Shown: positions 1 through 8,385, numbered from the stretch's first letter. The stretch: DNA of 55,944 nucleotides from Thauera carbonicopians (GCF_025699485.1 NZ_JANUXN010000022.1:1-55944), one strand, 5' to 3'. The notes: generated by a model from the letters alone, not told the origin. Made by a program: numbers and translations.

Positions 1-99
1 GACGGCGATGCGGGCGCGGCCGGGCCAGTCGGCGTGGGGCGGATTCTTGCCGTAGCCGATCAGGTCGCGCGGGTAGGGTGTAATGATTTGCGAAGTCAT
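1..99 (-). CDS. puuE: PuuE-type allantoinase, N-terminal fragment (cut by window edge)
   Basis: The first 33 codons of a minus-strand gene that runs off the left end. The peptide begins MTSQIITPYPRDLIGYGKNP, the characteristic start of PuuE, the polysaccharide-deacetylase-fold allantoinase that opens the allantoin ring after urate breakdown. A GGAGG ribosome site lies just upstream of the ATG. It is the fourth gene of the urate operon, 24 bp after uraD. The family call rests on the N-terminus only; the catalytic part is outside the window. Confidence 0.85.
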   Translation of the reverse strand, partial: MTSQIITPYPRDLIGYGKNPPHADWPGRARIAV

Positions 100-123
100 C
101 GGAGAGCCTCCTTCAGCCGGTGG

Positions 124-675
124 TCAGCCCTGGGCTGCGAACAGTGCGTCCAGGCGGAAACGGGCAATTTTGCCGATTTCCTTCAGGCAGGTGCGGAATT
201 CGGTTTCGCGGTCGTTGGCCAGGCGGGCTTCGACGCCGTCCATGATCTGGTAGCGGGTCAGGCCCTTGACCGCGATCACGAAGGGAAAGCCGAAGCGTTC
301 GCGGTAGGCCTTGTTCAGGTCGCGCAGGCGCTGCAGTTCTTCCTTGCTGCACTGGTCCAGCCCGGCGCCGCGCTGCTCGCCGGTCGAGGCGGTGGTCAGC
401 GTGCCTTCCTCGGCTTCCTTGCCCGCCAGTTCCGGGTGGGCGCAGATCAGCGCGAGCTGTTCGGATTGGGCGGCGTTATCCACCACCAGGCACATCGCGG
501 CGTGCAGCGCATCGACGCTGGTGAAGGGGCCGGCGCTCCAGGCGCGCTCGGCGATCCAGGGCGAATGTTCGAAGATGCCGTCGAGGCGGGCGACGAAGGC
601 GTCCTGCGGCAGGCGGGACAGTTTGGCCAGTGCGGCGGTCGTGTCGGTCGCCGGCGAGGAGGTGTGGGTAGTCAT
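124..675 (-). CDS. uraD: OHCU decarboxylase (2-oxo-4-hydroxy-4-carboxy-5-ureidoimidazoline decarboxylase)
   Basis: A 183-residue protein of the UraD family, which catalyses the last step from urate to S-allantoin by decarboxylating OHCU stereospecifically. Family hallmarks visible are the ICAHPELAGK segment near residue 100 and the ...LNKAYRERFGFPFVIAVKG stretch near residues 122-140. Length matches stand-alone UraD. A purine-rich stretch (GAGGGAAGAGA) precedes the ATG. It lies between puuD and puuE in the same direction with short gaps, so probably one transcript. Cytoplasmic; no signal peptide. Confidence 0.95.
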   Translation of the reverse strand: MTTHTSSPATDTTAALAKLSRLPQDAFVARLDGIFEHSPWIAERAWSAGPFTSVDALHAAMCLVVDNAAQSEQLALICAHPELAGKEAEEGTLTTASTGEQRGAGLDQCSKEELQRLRDLNKAYRERFGFPFVIAVKGLTRYQIMDGVEARLANDRETEFRTCLKEIGKIARFRLDALFAAQG

Positions 676-750
676 TTGTCTCTTCCCTCGTGGGATTCGG
701 TATGGAATGCCGGTTCGCGCGCGGGCGGCGGCCCGCGGCGCCGGGCGTTC

Positions 751-1944
751 TCAGTCGGTGGTGGATGCGCCCTGGGCGTGCCAGATGGCGACGGCTTCGC
801 GTTCCTGGTCGGTGATCCCGGTCAGATTGCCGAGGGGCATGTAGCCGCTGGCGATGGTTTCGGCGATCTTGGCCGCGTGCTGGCGGATCTGCTCCGGTGT
901 CTCCAGCGCAATCCCCTTGGGCGCCTGCACGAAACCGTCGTAGCTGGGCTTCTCGGCGTGACAGGTCACGCAGCGCTGGGTCATCACGTCGCGGATGGTG
1001 GAGAAGCTCACCTTGTCGCCGCTCGCATCGACCGGCTTCGGTGCCATCAGCACGATCAGCAGCAGGATCAGCGCGGCGCCGGCGGCGGGCAGCCACCACT
1101 TGACCTGGCCGCGGTGGCGCAGCACGAAGAACTGGCGGATCAGCACGCCGGCAACCATCAGCACGCCGAGGATCAGCCAGCCGTTGGGGTTGGCGTAGGT
1201 CATCGGGTAGTGGTTGCTGATCATGATGAACAGCACCGGCAGCGTGAAGTAGGTGTTATGCACCGAGCGCTGCTTGCCGACGATGCCGGGCTTGGGGTCG
1301 ACCGGTTCGCCGTTGCGGATCTGCTCGACCATCTTCTTCTGCCCCGGAATGATGTGGAAGAAGACGTTGGCCGCCATCATCGTGCCGATCATCGCGCCGA
1401 CGTGGATGTAGGCGCCGCGGGCCGAGAACACCTGGTGCAGCACGTAGTTGGCGACCATCACGAACACGAACACGATCGCCACCAGCAGCCCGTCCTTGCC
1501 GACCATGTTGCGGCACAGGACGTCGTAGAAGACCCAGCCGACGACGAGGAAGGCGATCGAGATGCCGATGGCGGCAGCGGGGGAAAGCGCCATCACGTTG
1601 CTGTCGATCAGGTAGCTGGAGGCGCCGATCCAGTACACGATGGCCAGCATGCCCATGCCCGACAGCCAGGTGCTGTAGGCCTCCCACTTCGACCAGTGCA
1701 GGTCGTTGCTGAGCGGTTCGTGCTTGGGGCCAGTGAGGTATTTCTGGCTGTGGTAGAAACCACCGCCGTGCACCGCCCACAGTTCACCGAACACGCCGCG
1801 TTTGGTCGCTTCCGGATCCTTGGGCGGTTTCAGCGCGTTGTCCAGCATGACGAAGTAGAAGGATGCGCCGATCCAGGCGATGCCTGCGATCAGGTGTATC
1901 CAGCGGACCAGCAGGTTGGCCCAGTCGAGCAGGTAGGCTTCCAT
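751..1944 (-). CDS. puuD: Membrane urate hydroxylase PuuD with C-terminal cytochrome c domain
   Basis: A 397-residue protein of the PuuD family, which oxidises urate to 5-hydroxyisourate without producing H2O2. About eight hydrophobic segments span residues 8-300 and include the WIHLIAGIAWIGASFYF start typical of the family. A C-terminal cytochrome c domain follows with the haem-binding motif CVTCH at 325-329 and a likely axial Met at 369 (YMPLGN). Electrons therefore probably enter the respiratory chain through the fused haem. It lies between uraH (63 bp upstream) and uraD (75 bp downstream). Confidence 0.95.
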   Translation of the reverse strand: MEAYLLDWANLLVRWIHLIAGIAWIGASFYFVMLDNALKPPKDPEATKRGVFGELWAVHGGGFYHSQKYLTGPKHEPLSNDLHWSKWEAYSTWLSGMGMLAIVYWIGASSYLIDSNVMALSPAAAIGISIAFLVVGWVFYDVLCRNMVGKDGLLVAIVFVFVMVANYVLHQVFSARGAYIHVGAMIGTMMAANVFFHIIPGQKKMVEQIRNGEPVDPKPGIVGKQRSVHNTYFTLPVLFIMISNHYPMTYANPNGWLILGVLMVAGVLIRQFFVLRHRGQVKWWLPAAGAALILLLIVLMAPKPVDASGDKVSFSTIRDVMTQRCVTCHAEKPSYDGFVQAPKGIALETPEQIRQHAAKIAETIASGYMPLGNLTGITDQEREAVAIWHAQGASTTD

Positions 1945-2007
1945 GATCTCGTGTCTCTATGTAGTGGTTATGGTCTTCAGGAAGGGCGGCGATGGATCAG
2001 GGAAGGC

Positions 2008-2358
2008 TCAGCTGCCGCGATAGGTGGAGTAGCTCCACGGCGACACCAGCAGCGGCACGTGGTAGTGCGCGCCGGTGTCGGCGATGCCGAAGCGCAGCGC
2101 GACTTCGTCGACGAACAGTGGTTCGGGCAGGTTCTGGCCCTGGGCGCGGAAGTAGTCGCCGGCGCCGAAGACGATTTCGTATTTGCCGGCTTCGAGTGCC
2201 GCGCCTTCGAGCAGCGGCTGGTCGCAGCGGCCGTCGTGGTTGGTGACGGTGCGCGCCACTTCGCGGCGCTCGCCGTCGAGGCGATAGACGATGACGGAAA
2301 TGCCCTGGCCGGGTTTGCCGTTGGCGGTGTCGAGTACGTGAGTGGTGAGGCGTCCCAT
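2008..2358 (-). CDS. uraH: 5-hydroxyisourate hydrolase (transthyretin-like)
   Basis: 116 residues. It hydrolyses 5-hydroxyisourate, the PuuD product, to OHCU, the UraD substrate. The sequence carries the HVLD motif at residues 7-10 and ends in the diagnostic C-terminal YRGS tetrapeptide. An in-frame ATG exists 36 codons upstream, but the start at 2358 is preferred because AGGAG lies 8 bp in front of it and the protein then has the usual family length. It is the first gene of the urate operon and is divergent from the LysR gene. Confidence 0.95.
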   Translation of the reverse strand: MGRLTTHVLDTANGKPGQGISVIVYRLDGERREVARTVTNHDGRCDQPLLEGAALEAGKYEIVFGAGDYFRAQGQNLPEPLFVDEVALRFGIADTGAHYHVPLLVSPWSYSTYRGS

Positions 2359-2478
2359 GCTGTTGCTCCTGGTAGTGTCCGGTGGAGAAGGATGAAATCG
2401 GTATGTTCGGCTACCGGTTTCGGGGGATCGTGTGAGGCGCAGTGTAAGCCCGGCCTTTCTTAACAAAACACATATGCC

Positions 2479-2509
2479 TTTATAAGTGATATACCCTCTC
2501 GCTTATAAA
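2479..2509. promoter_or_regulatory. Inverted repeat in the uraH/LysR divergent promoter region
   Basis: TTTATAAG (2479-2486) and CTTATAAA (2502-2509) form a perfect 8-bp inverted repeat with a 15-bp spacer in a locally AT-rich stretch. It lies about 20 bp upstream of the LysR start and 120 bp upstream of uraH. Position and symmetry suit the operator of a LysR activator controlling itself and the urate operon. The role is inferred. Confidence 0.5.
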
Positions 2510-2527
2510 TAGACGAGGAGACCCACC

Positions 2528-3466
2528 ATGAGCCTGAGACGCGGCGACGACCCGCTCGATACCTACCTGTTGCGCATCTTCGTGCTGCTGATCACCGAGC
2601 GCAGCGTGTCGCGTACCGCCTTGCGCATGAACCAGTCGCAGCCCGCCGTCAGCGCGGCGCTGAAGCGCCTGCGCGACATCCTGGGCGACCCGCTGCTGGT
2701 GCGCGAGAAAGGCGGCATGGTGCCGACCGAGCGCGCGCTGGCGCTGATGTCGCATGCCAAGGGGGCGCTGGCGGAGATCGACCGCATGGTCGATGCGCCG
2801 GAATCCTTCGAGCCGCACAGCACGCGCCACGAGTTCCGCATCGGTTCGCCCGACTATCTGGCGCCGGTGTTCGTCGCCAGCGTGGCCGAGCGCTTCCGCC
2901 GCGAGGCGCCGCAGGCGCGGCTGACGCTGCATGCGCTGGGGCCGAACTTCGATTTCGAGCGCTCGCTGGCCGAGGGCGACCTGGACGTCGTGATCGGCAA
3001 CTGGCCCGAGCCGCCGCACCGCATGCACCTGTCGATGCTGCTCGAGGACGAGATCGTCTGCCTGGTGGCGGCCAGCCATCCGCTGGTGCGCAAGGGCATG
3101 ACGACCGAGGACTACATGCGCGCCGCCCACGTGGTGCCGATGCCATACTCGATCAGCCAGCGCGGCGTGATCGACAGCGTGCTGGCGTCGATGCGCATCA
3201 ACCGCGACGAGCGCGTGGTGGTGCAGTCCTTCACCGCCGCGCCCTATCTGCTGCAGAACACCGACCTGGTATTCACCACCACCCGGCACTTCGCCCAGTT
3301 CTACGCCGACCTACTGAAGCTCGCGATCGTGCCGTCGCCGATTTCCTTTCCGCCGATGCGCTTCTACCAGCTGTGGCACGAGCGCAACCACCATTCGACC
3401 GGCCACCGCTGGCTGCGCCGGCTGCTGTCCGACTGCGGCCGGCGCATCGTGCTGCCGTCGGCGTAA
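2528..3466 (+). CDS. LysR-family transcriptional regulator (probable urate-operon regulator)
   Basis: 312 residues. An N-terminal winged helix-turn-helix lies at about 10-70, with ERSVSRTALRMNQSQPAVSA as the recognition region. A LysR substrate-binding domain covers about 95-300. The GAGGAG ribosome site sits 8 bp before the ATG. The gene is transcribed divergently from uraH-puuD-uraD-puuE, the classical arrangement for a LysR regulator of its neighbours, so a purine intermediate is the likely effector. Target and ligand are inferred from position only. Confidence 0.85.
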   Translation: MSLRRGDDPLDTYLLRIFVLLITERSVSRTALRMNQSQPAVSAALKRLRDILGDPLLVREKGGMVPTERALALMSHAKGALAEIDRMVDAPESFEPHSTRHEFRIGSPDYLAPVFVASVAERFRREAPQARLTLHALGPNFDFERSLAEGDLDVVIGNWPEPPHRMHLSMLLEDEIVCLVAASHPLVRKGMTTEDYMRAAHVVPMPYSISQRGVIDSVLASMRINRDERVVVQSFTAAPYLLQNTDLVFTTTRHFAQFYADLLKLAIVPSPISFPPMRFYQLWHERNHHSTGHRWLRRLLSDCGRRIVLPSA

Positions 3467-3472
3467 ACGGCA

Positions 3473-3506
3473 CACGGGGAGCGGGCCGTGCGGCGCGCTC
3501 CCCGTG
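3473..3506. terminator. Hairpin between the LysR and usp genes
   Basis: CACGGGGAGCG (3473-3483) pairs with CGCTCCCCGTG (3496-3506) across a 12-nt loop, an 11-bp perfect stem. It sits between the convergent ends of the LysR and universal stress protein genes. There is no clear T-tract, so this is a probable bidirectional or factor-assisted terminator. Confidence 0.5.
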
Positions 3507-3528
3507 GAGATGGCGAGGATGGATGCGC

Positions 3529-4002
3529 TCAGCGGTCGATCGGCACCAGGATCACCGGCACGTCTGCCTTCATCGTCACCTTGTGGGCGACCGAGCCCAG
3601 CAGCAGCTCGCCGATCGTGCTGTGGCCGCGCGAGCCCATGATGATCATGTCCGCCAGCACGTGCTTGGAGACGTCGAGGATGCGGCGCGAGGCGTCGCCT
3701 TCGAGCGCGCGCACGCTGGCCAGCACGCTCTTGACGTCGAGATCAGGGTTGGCTTCGGCGAACACGTCGATGCGGTGGCGCAGCAGCGCCTCGGCCTTCT
3801 TGTGGCCGGCCAGCTTGATTTCGTCCATCTTCTCTTCGCTGAGGAATTCCTCGTAGGGCAGGCTGGACGAGGGCAGCGTCACGGTGACGGCATGCAGCTT
3901 GGCGTTGAATTTCATCGCCAGGCCGACGGCATGGCGGAAAACCGCGGGCGAGCGCGGGGTGAGGTCGGAGGCGTAAAGGATCGAACGGATTTCGTAGCTC
4001 AT
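3529..4002 (-). CDS. Universal stress protein, UspA family
   Basis: 157 residues with a single Usp domain of Rossmann-like fold. The ATP-binding signature is visible near the C-terminus as MGSRGHSTIGELLLGSVAHK (G-x2-G-x9-G-S pattern), followed by the final strand VPVILVPID. The start IRSILYASDLTPRS matches the family's first strand and loop. It is a monocistronic gene. Such proteins act in the cytoplasm under starvation or stress; the specific role is unknown here. Confidence 0.92.
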   Translation of the reverse strand: MSYEIRSILYASDLTPRSPAVFRHAVGLAMKFNAKLHAVTVTLPSSSLPYEEFLSEEKMDEIKLAGHKKAEALLRHRIDVFAEANPDLDVKSVLASVRALEGDASRRILDVSKHVLADMIIMGSRGHSTIGELLLGSVAHKVTMKADVPVILVPIDR

Positions 4003-4164
4003 GCGAGTCTCCCGATTTGATGTTGTCCGGCCCTTGCGCGCCGCTGCCGAGGCTGGCAGCCATGGCAGCGGATGGCCGATTGGTGTGCTGGTCCGAAGTG
4101 TAGTGGTGCCGGGGCCCGCTCCGCCATGCCGCGTTTGATAGCGCTTATACGCGAAAGCTGATGT

Positions 4165-4647
4165 TCAACTGCGGGGCCGGTAATGCACGTGGCGGGTGCT
4201 GTGCGGATGCCCGTGCGGGTGCGTGTGGCCGTGGTCCGCGGCGCTGACCTCGACGCCGATCAGGTTCAGGCTGCCGTGGCGCACGCCGCTTTCGGCCATG
4301 ATCGACTCGGCGAAGCGGCGCACCGCGGCGCTGGGCCCGCGCAGGATGGCGCATTCGATGCAGTCGTCGTGGTCGAGATGGGCGTGCAGCGTGGACACCG
4401 TGAGGTCGTGGTGCGCGTGCTGCAGCCGGGTCAGCCGTTCGGCGAGCGCGCGCTCGTGGTGCCGGTACAGGTAGCTCAGCGTCGCCACGCATTCGCCGCC
4501 GGCTTCGTCGCGCAGGCGGGTCGATTCCAGCTCGCGGCGCAGCAGGTCGCGCATCGCCTCCGAGCGGCTGCTGTAGCCGCGCTCGGCGATCAGCGCGTCG
4601 AAGGCGCTGGCCAGTTCCTTGTCCAGCGAAATGGTGATGCGTTCCAT
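4165..4647 (-). CDS. nikR: Nickel-responsive regulator NikR
   Basis: 160 residues. A ribbon-helix-helix DNA-binding region lies at about 1-45 (MERITISLDKELASAFDALI). An ACT-like nickel-sensing domain follows, with candidate ligands His77, His88, His90 and Cys96 in the NikR spacing. The C-terminal tail is unusually His-rich (HGHTHPHGHPH), which may hold extra metal. It is the last gene of the nickel-uptake operon, 47 bp after the ATPase gene. A NikR operator upstream of the first gene implies autoregulation by nickel-loaded NikR. Confidence 0.93.
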   Translation of the reverse strand: MERITISLDKELASAFDALIAERGYSSRSEAMRDLLRRELESTRLRDEAGGECVATLSYLYRHHERALAERLTRLQHAHHDLTVSTLHAHLDHDDCIECAILRGPSAAVRRFAESIMAESGVRHGSLNLIGVEVSAADHGHTHPHGHPHSTRHVHYRPRS

Positions 4648-4694
4648 CGGTTTCTCCCGGTCGTCGATGTGCGGCCGTAAGCTCGGTGCCGCCT

Positions 4695-5381
4695 TCAGCT
4701 GTCGAGCGCAGGAGCAGCGAGGGCGATGCGCCGGGTCGCGAGCGCCGCGACCAGGGTTTCGTCATGCGAAGCGACGATCATCGGCAGCCCGCTGTCGGCC
4801 AGGACGGCGGTGATGCGGGCCGCGCTGACAGTATCGAGCGCGGCCGTGGGTTCGTCCAGCAGCAGCACGCGCGGCTGCATCGCCAGCACGCCGGCCAGTG
4901 CGGCCAGGCGCTGCTGGCCGCCGGACAACTCGTGCACCGGCCGCTGCGCCAGGCCGGCGATGCCGACGCGCAGCAGCGCTTGCTGTGCCCGGGCACGGGC
5001 CGCGGCGGCGTCCAGGCCCTGGTTCAGCGGGCCGAACTCGGCGTCCTCGATCACCGTCGGGCCGAACAACTGGTCGTTGCTGTCCTGGAACAGCATGCCC
5101 AGCGGCCCGCGCAGCGGCGCGAAGTCGCGCTCGCGGCGGCAGTCGCGGCCGAGCAGGCGGATGCTGCCGGCGGCGGCCGGCACGAAGCCGAGCAGCGCCT
5201 GCAGCAGCGTGGATTTGCCCGCACCGCAAGGACCGAGCACGAACAGGCGCTCGTCCTCGTGCAGATCGAGGTCCAGGCGGTCGAGCACGCTGCGGCCGCG
5301 GCGCGCCACCGTCAGGCCGCGCACTTCGATCAGGGCTGTGGCAGCCGATGCCGGGCCGGTGCCGGCGGCGCGCGCGTTCAT
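4695..5381 (-). CDS. nikO: Nickel/cobalt ECF transporter ATPase (NikO/CbiO-like)
   Basis: 228 residues. This ABC ATPase energises group-I ECF metal uptake. The Walker A motif GPCGAGKST lies at 50-58, the Q-loop FQDSNDQLF at 98-106, the signature LSGGQ at 152-156 and the Walker B motif LLLDEP at 173-178. The start at 5381 is fixed by the 4-bp ATGA overlap with the upstream permease gene. It is shorter at the C-terminus than many CbiO proteins. The choice of nickel over cobalt comes from the adjacent nikR and its operator. Confidence 0.92.
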   Translation of the reverse strand: MNARAAGTGPASAATALIEVRGLTVARRGRSVLDRLDLDLHEDERLFVLGPCGAGKSTLLQALLGFVPAAAGSIRLLGRDCRRERDFAPLRGPLGMLFQDSNDQLFGPTVIEDAEFGPLNQGLDAAAARARAQQALLRVGIAGLAQRPVHELSGGQQRLAALAGVLAMQPRVLLLDEPTAALDTVSAARITAVLADSGLPMIVASHDETLVAALATRRIALAAPALDS

Positions 5382-6001
5382 GTACGGAAGCCGCGTGCGC
5401 GCATCGCGACTTCGACGCGCTCGGCCCGCAGCATGGCCTGCACCAGCAGCAGCGCCACCAGTTGGGCGCAGACCTGCAGCGTGCGGCGGTTCATGCCCGG
5501 GCGGAAGCCGCGCGCGCGCATCGCGCGCTCGATCCGCCGCCGGCTGTCGGCGAGCAGGCCGAAGTAGCGCACCATCAGCGTCAGCAGTCGCGCCATGCGG
5601 GCCGGCAGGCCGAGCCCGGCGGCGGCGCGGCCGATGGCGAAGGCATCGAGGCCGTCGAGCAGCCCCAGGCAGCACAGCGCGATTGCGTTGGTGCGCAGCG
5701 AGATCTGCAGCGCGAGCTCCTGTCCGGCGGCGGAGACGGTGATGCCGTCGGCGCCGAACTGCCAGGGCAGGCTCAGCCACAGCATCGCGACGAAGCCATT
5801 GACTGCCAGCAGCCGGCGCAGCAGGCGCCCGCGCCCGCTGCTACGCCACAGCGCCGCCGCCATCACCATCGCACCGAATGCGACCGCAGCCATCAGCCAG
5901 GTGTGGCTGGACAGCAGGGAAACGACCAGGCTGGCGCCGATCGCGGCGGCCAGCCGCAGGCGCGGCCACCGCGGCGCTGCAGCCATTGGCGGGCCGTTCA
6001 T
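5378..6001 (-). CDS. nikQ: ECF transporter transmembrane protein (NikQ/CbiQ-like)
   Basis: 207 residues with about five hydrophobic segments. It carries the coupling-helix signatures typical of CbiQ/T-components near the C-terminus: RRRIERAMRARGF and later RVEVAMRARGF, two copies of the Ala-Arg-Gly motif that docks on the ATPase. The start overlaps the nikM stop by 4 bp (ATGA) and the stop overlaps the nikO start the same way, so the three genes are translationally coupled. Confidence 0.92.
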   Translation of the reverse strand: MNGPPMAAAPRWPRLRLAAAIGASLVVSLLSSHTWLMAAVAFGAMVMAAALWRSSGRGRLLRRLLAVNGFVAMLWLSLPWQFGADGITVSAAGQELALQISLRTNAIALCCLGLLDGLDAFAIGRAAAGLGLPARMARLLTLMVRYFGLLADSRRRIERAMRARGFRPGMNRRTLQVCAQLVALLLVQAMLRAERVEVAMRARGFRT

Positions 6002-6612
6002 GGCCGCACCGGTGCCAGCGACTGCGGCATCATGCGTAGCAGCGCGGCGACGGTGAAGGCACCGATGACCGCATCCACCGCCATCACCGGCAGGTGGGCG
6101 AGGCTGAACAGCACGATCAGTTCGCCGAAGGCTCGGCCGCCGGACAGCGCCAGCATGCCGCCGATCATCAGCACCGCGCCGCCGATGCCGATCACGCCGC
6201 AGGCTGCGCCGGCCAGCATCGCTCGAGCGTGCGTCGTTTCGACGCCGAGGCGGCTGCGCAGCAGGTAGTGGGCAAGGACGCCGGGCAGGGCGACCGCCAG
6301 CAGGTTGGCGCCGAGCACGGCGAAGCCGCCGAAGGAGAACAGCGCCGCCTGCAGCAGCAATGCCACGCACAGCACCGGGAACACCGACCAGCCCAGCAGC
6401 AGGCCGGCCAGGCCGTTGAGCACCAGATGCACGCTGCCGGGGCCGACCGGCACGTGGATCGTGCTGGCGACGAAGAAGGCCGCGCCGAGCAGCGCCGCCA
6501 GCGGCAGCTTGTCCTCGCGCAGGCTGCGCAGGCCCAGCGCCACGCCGGCCGCCGACAGGGCGGCGCCGGCGATCAGCAGCGGTGCGTTCAGGACGCCATC
6601 TGCCAGGTGCAT
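5998..6612 (-). CDS. nikM: Nickel/cobalt ECF transporter substrate-binding membrane subunit (NikM/CbiM-like)
   Basis: 204 residues with about six hydrophobic segments. The N-terminus MHLADGVL corresponds to the conserved MHIxDG start of CbiM/NikM, where the N-terminal amine and His2 coordinate the metal. A second conserved His lies in the STIHVPVGPGSVHLVLNG stretch near residues 50-66. The start codon overlaps the stop of nikL (TGATG). It forms the S-component of the metal uptake complex with the overlapping nikL, nikQ and nikO products. Confidence 0.92.
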   Translation of the reverse strand: MHLADGVLNAPLLIAGAALSAAGVALGLRSLREDKLPLAALLGAAFFVASTIHVPVGPGSVHLVLNGLAGLLLGWSVFPVLCVALLLQAALFSFGGFAVLGANLLAVALPGVLAHYLLRSRLGVETTHARAMLAGAACGVIGIGGAVLMIGGMLALSGGRAFGELIVLFSLAHLPVMAVDAVIGAFTVAALLRMMPQSLAPVRP

Positions 6613-7097
6613 CAGGCCCTCCGCCGCGCCATGAACCAGGCGCTCAGCCCGGCCAGGCCGAGGATGTAGCCGATGCCGCCGAGGATGTCCTGCAGGCGGA
6701 TGCGCTGCTCCAGGCGGGCGATGTCCTCGCGCAGCAGGCGCAATGCGTCGGCGTCGGCCGTCCCGCCGGCGGCCACGCGCACGGCTTCGGCTTCGCTGCG
6801 GTGGCCTTCGTCGCCGTCGACGACGATCCGGTAGCGCGGCAGCGGCGGCACGGCGATGCGGAAGCGGCCGTCGGCGCCGCTGCTGCCCTGGGCCAGCGTG
6901 GCGCCGGTGGCGGGGTCGAGGACGTCGACGAACAGGCCGGCGGCGGCCGTCTGGTCCGAGTAGCGGGCCTGGCCGACCACCGCCTCGTCTTCGGCATGGG
7001 CGCTGACCCACAGGCCGTGGGCCAGCGCCGGACCGTTGGCAGCAAGCAGGCTAGTGCCAAGCAGGAAGGCGCGAAGAGCGGCAGATACGCCCCTCAT
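6612..7097 (-). CDS. nikL: NikL-type accessory subunit of the nickel transporter
   Basis: 161 residues. A signal peptide (about 1-26, ending ALA) is followed by a small beta-rich periplasmic domain (to about 115), a short helical stretch, and a C-terminal membrane helix (GIGYILGLAGLSAWFMARRR). This matches NikL-like components that accompany NikM in some nickel ECF systems. The start overlaps nikK by 4 bp and the stop overlaps nikM by 1 bp. The mature protein begins HGLWVSAHAED, a His-containing N-terminus that could bind metal; that is inferred. Confidence 0.8.
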   Translation of the reverse strand: MRGVSAALRAFLLGTSLLAANGPALAHGLWVSAHAEDEAVVGQARYSDQTAAAGLFVDVLDPATGATLAQGSSGADGRFRIAVPPLPRYRIVVDGDEGHRSEAEAVRVAAGGTADADALRLLREDIARLEQRIRLQDILGGIGYILGLAGLSAWFMARRRA

Positions 7098-7831
7098 CGC
7101 TGCGGCTCCGCGTCGAAGCCGAGCAGATACTCGATCGACAGCGTGGTGTAGCGCGGGTCGCCTTCGACCTCGCTGCGCTGTCCCGCCCAGATGCGGTTGA
7201 AACCGGCCTGCGGCACGATCGTAGCATAGCCGTCGGCATCGCTGACGGCGCCGGGGCCGCCTTCCTCGCCGGCGGCGACGCTGATGCCGGCTGCCGGTTT
7301 GCCGTCGATCAGCACGCGCAGCTTCAGCGGCACGCCGGCGCGCGGCGCGGCGGCATCGGCCGGTACCAGCTCGAAGGGTTGGCCCCAGGCGCGGGTTGCG
7401 GTCCCGCTTCCCCGGTCCCAGCTCGAAATGGTCTTGTGGTACTTCAGCGCGCGCACGCCGCTGACGGCGCCGGGCACTTCGTTCATCGGCTTCTCGACGC
7501 TGCGCCCAGCTTCCGCCCGGCTCCAGATGCCGTTGTCGAAGCTCAGCAGCAGCACCGCGGCATCGCCGTCGACGCGCACCCGCACGCCGTCGCCGGTTTC
7601 GCTGCGCACGACCGGCAGCGTGCCGCCATCGGCGGCGAACGCATCCAGCGGACCGACCTTGCTCGCGGCATAGGCTTCGGTCCTGCCTTCGTGGCCGCCG
7701 AAGGCGACGCGGTACTGCCCGGCGGCCTCACGTTCGAGCCAGACGGTGTGGGCAGCGGCGCCGGTGGCGACAACTGCGAGCAGCGTGGCGAGCAGGCCGC
7801 GGGCCGAACGTGTAGAGGTTTTCATGTTCAT
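7094..7831 (-). CDS. nikK: DUF4198 periplasmic protein, NikK-like component of nickel uptake
   Basis: 245 residues with a signal peptide (about 1-27, ending GAAAHTVWLE). The mature part is a DUF4198-type beta protein, the family found as NikK or GH25-like partners of nickel and cobalt ECF transporters. The mature N-terminus HTVWLE may present a metal-binding His. A second ATG two codons downstream is possible; the first is used because a GAGGG precedes it. The gene overlaps nikL by 4 bp and follows the TonB-receptor remnant by 11 bp. Confidence 0.8.
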   Translation of the reverse strand: MNMKTSTRSARGLLATLLAVVATGAAAHTVWLEREAAGQYRVAFGGHEGRTEAYAASKVGPLDAFAADGGTLPVVRSETGDGVRVRVDGDAAVLLLSFDNGIWSRAEAGRSVEKPMNEVPGAVSGVRALKYHKTISSWDRGSGTATRAWGQPFELVPADAAAPRAGVPLKLRVLIDGKPAAGISVAAGEEGGPGAVSDADGYATIVPQAGFNRIWAGQRSEVEGDPRYTTLSIEYLLGFDAEPQR

Positions 7832-7842
7832 GATGGATGCCC

Positions 7843-8385
7843 TCAGAAATCGAATTGGGTCCCGACGCGCAGCGTGCGCGGCGCACCGGTGGCATGGCCG
7901 ACGCTGCCGGCACGGTTGAAGTTGCCGTAAGGCACCGAAACAGGGCCTTTGCGCACCGTCATGGTGCGCAGCTCGAGCGGTACGATCACGTTCAGGTCGG
8001 CGTAGCCGTCGGCATGCGACATCGCTTCGTCGAGCGGAATGCCATCGACGGTGACCGCGATGTCGCCGCCGAAGCCGCGCAGCACGATCGAGCCGGCCAC
8101 GCGGCTCAGGCCGAGGCCGCGGATGTCCATGCCGGGTACCTGGCGGAACAACTGCTGCACCTGGTTGACGCCGCGTTCGCCGATGTCGCCGGTTTCCAGC
8201 CGGGTGCTGGTGAAGGTGGCACTGCCGCCGGCCAGCGCCTGGCCCTTGACCTCGATGGCGGATAGGCTGGCTTCATGCCCGTCGGCGACTTCGTGCGCAA
8301 GGACAGGACCGCAGGTGAGGCGGGAGGCGAGCATGGCGGCACACGGTTTCAGGTGTGGTGCGCAGGGCGGCAGGGGATGAGGCAT
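7843..8385 (-). pseudogene. TonB-dependent receptor reduced to plug domain plus last beta-strand
   Basis: 180 residues. After a signal-like N-terminus, residues about 45-162 are a clear TonB plug domain (QLFRQVPGMDIRGLGLSRVA, LRGFGGDIAVTVDGIPLDEA, VRKGPVSVPYGNFNRAGSV). The frame then jumps to GAPRTLRVGTQFDF, the typical C-terminal strand ending in Phe. Some 500-600 residues of barrel are missing without a frameshift, so this looks like an in-frame deletion. It heads the nickel operon and would have been its outer-membrane receptor. AAGGAA 7 bp before the ATG supports this start. It may still be translated; transport function is probably lost. Confidence 0.8.

Noticed and set aside
34-2463. 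Open frame of 809 codons on the plus strand through the urate operon
   Set aside because: It runs antisense to four well-recognised genes, has no family resemblance and a composition typical of a high-GC shadow frame.
4165-4240. His-rich NikR tail as a separate metallochaperone gene
   Set aside because: It is in frame with and continuous to NikR; His-rich C-terminal tails occur as simple extensions.
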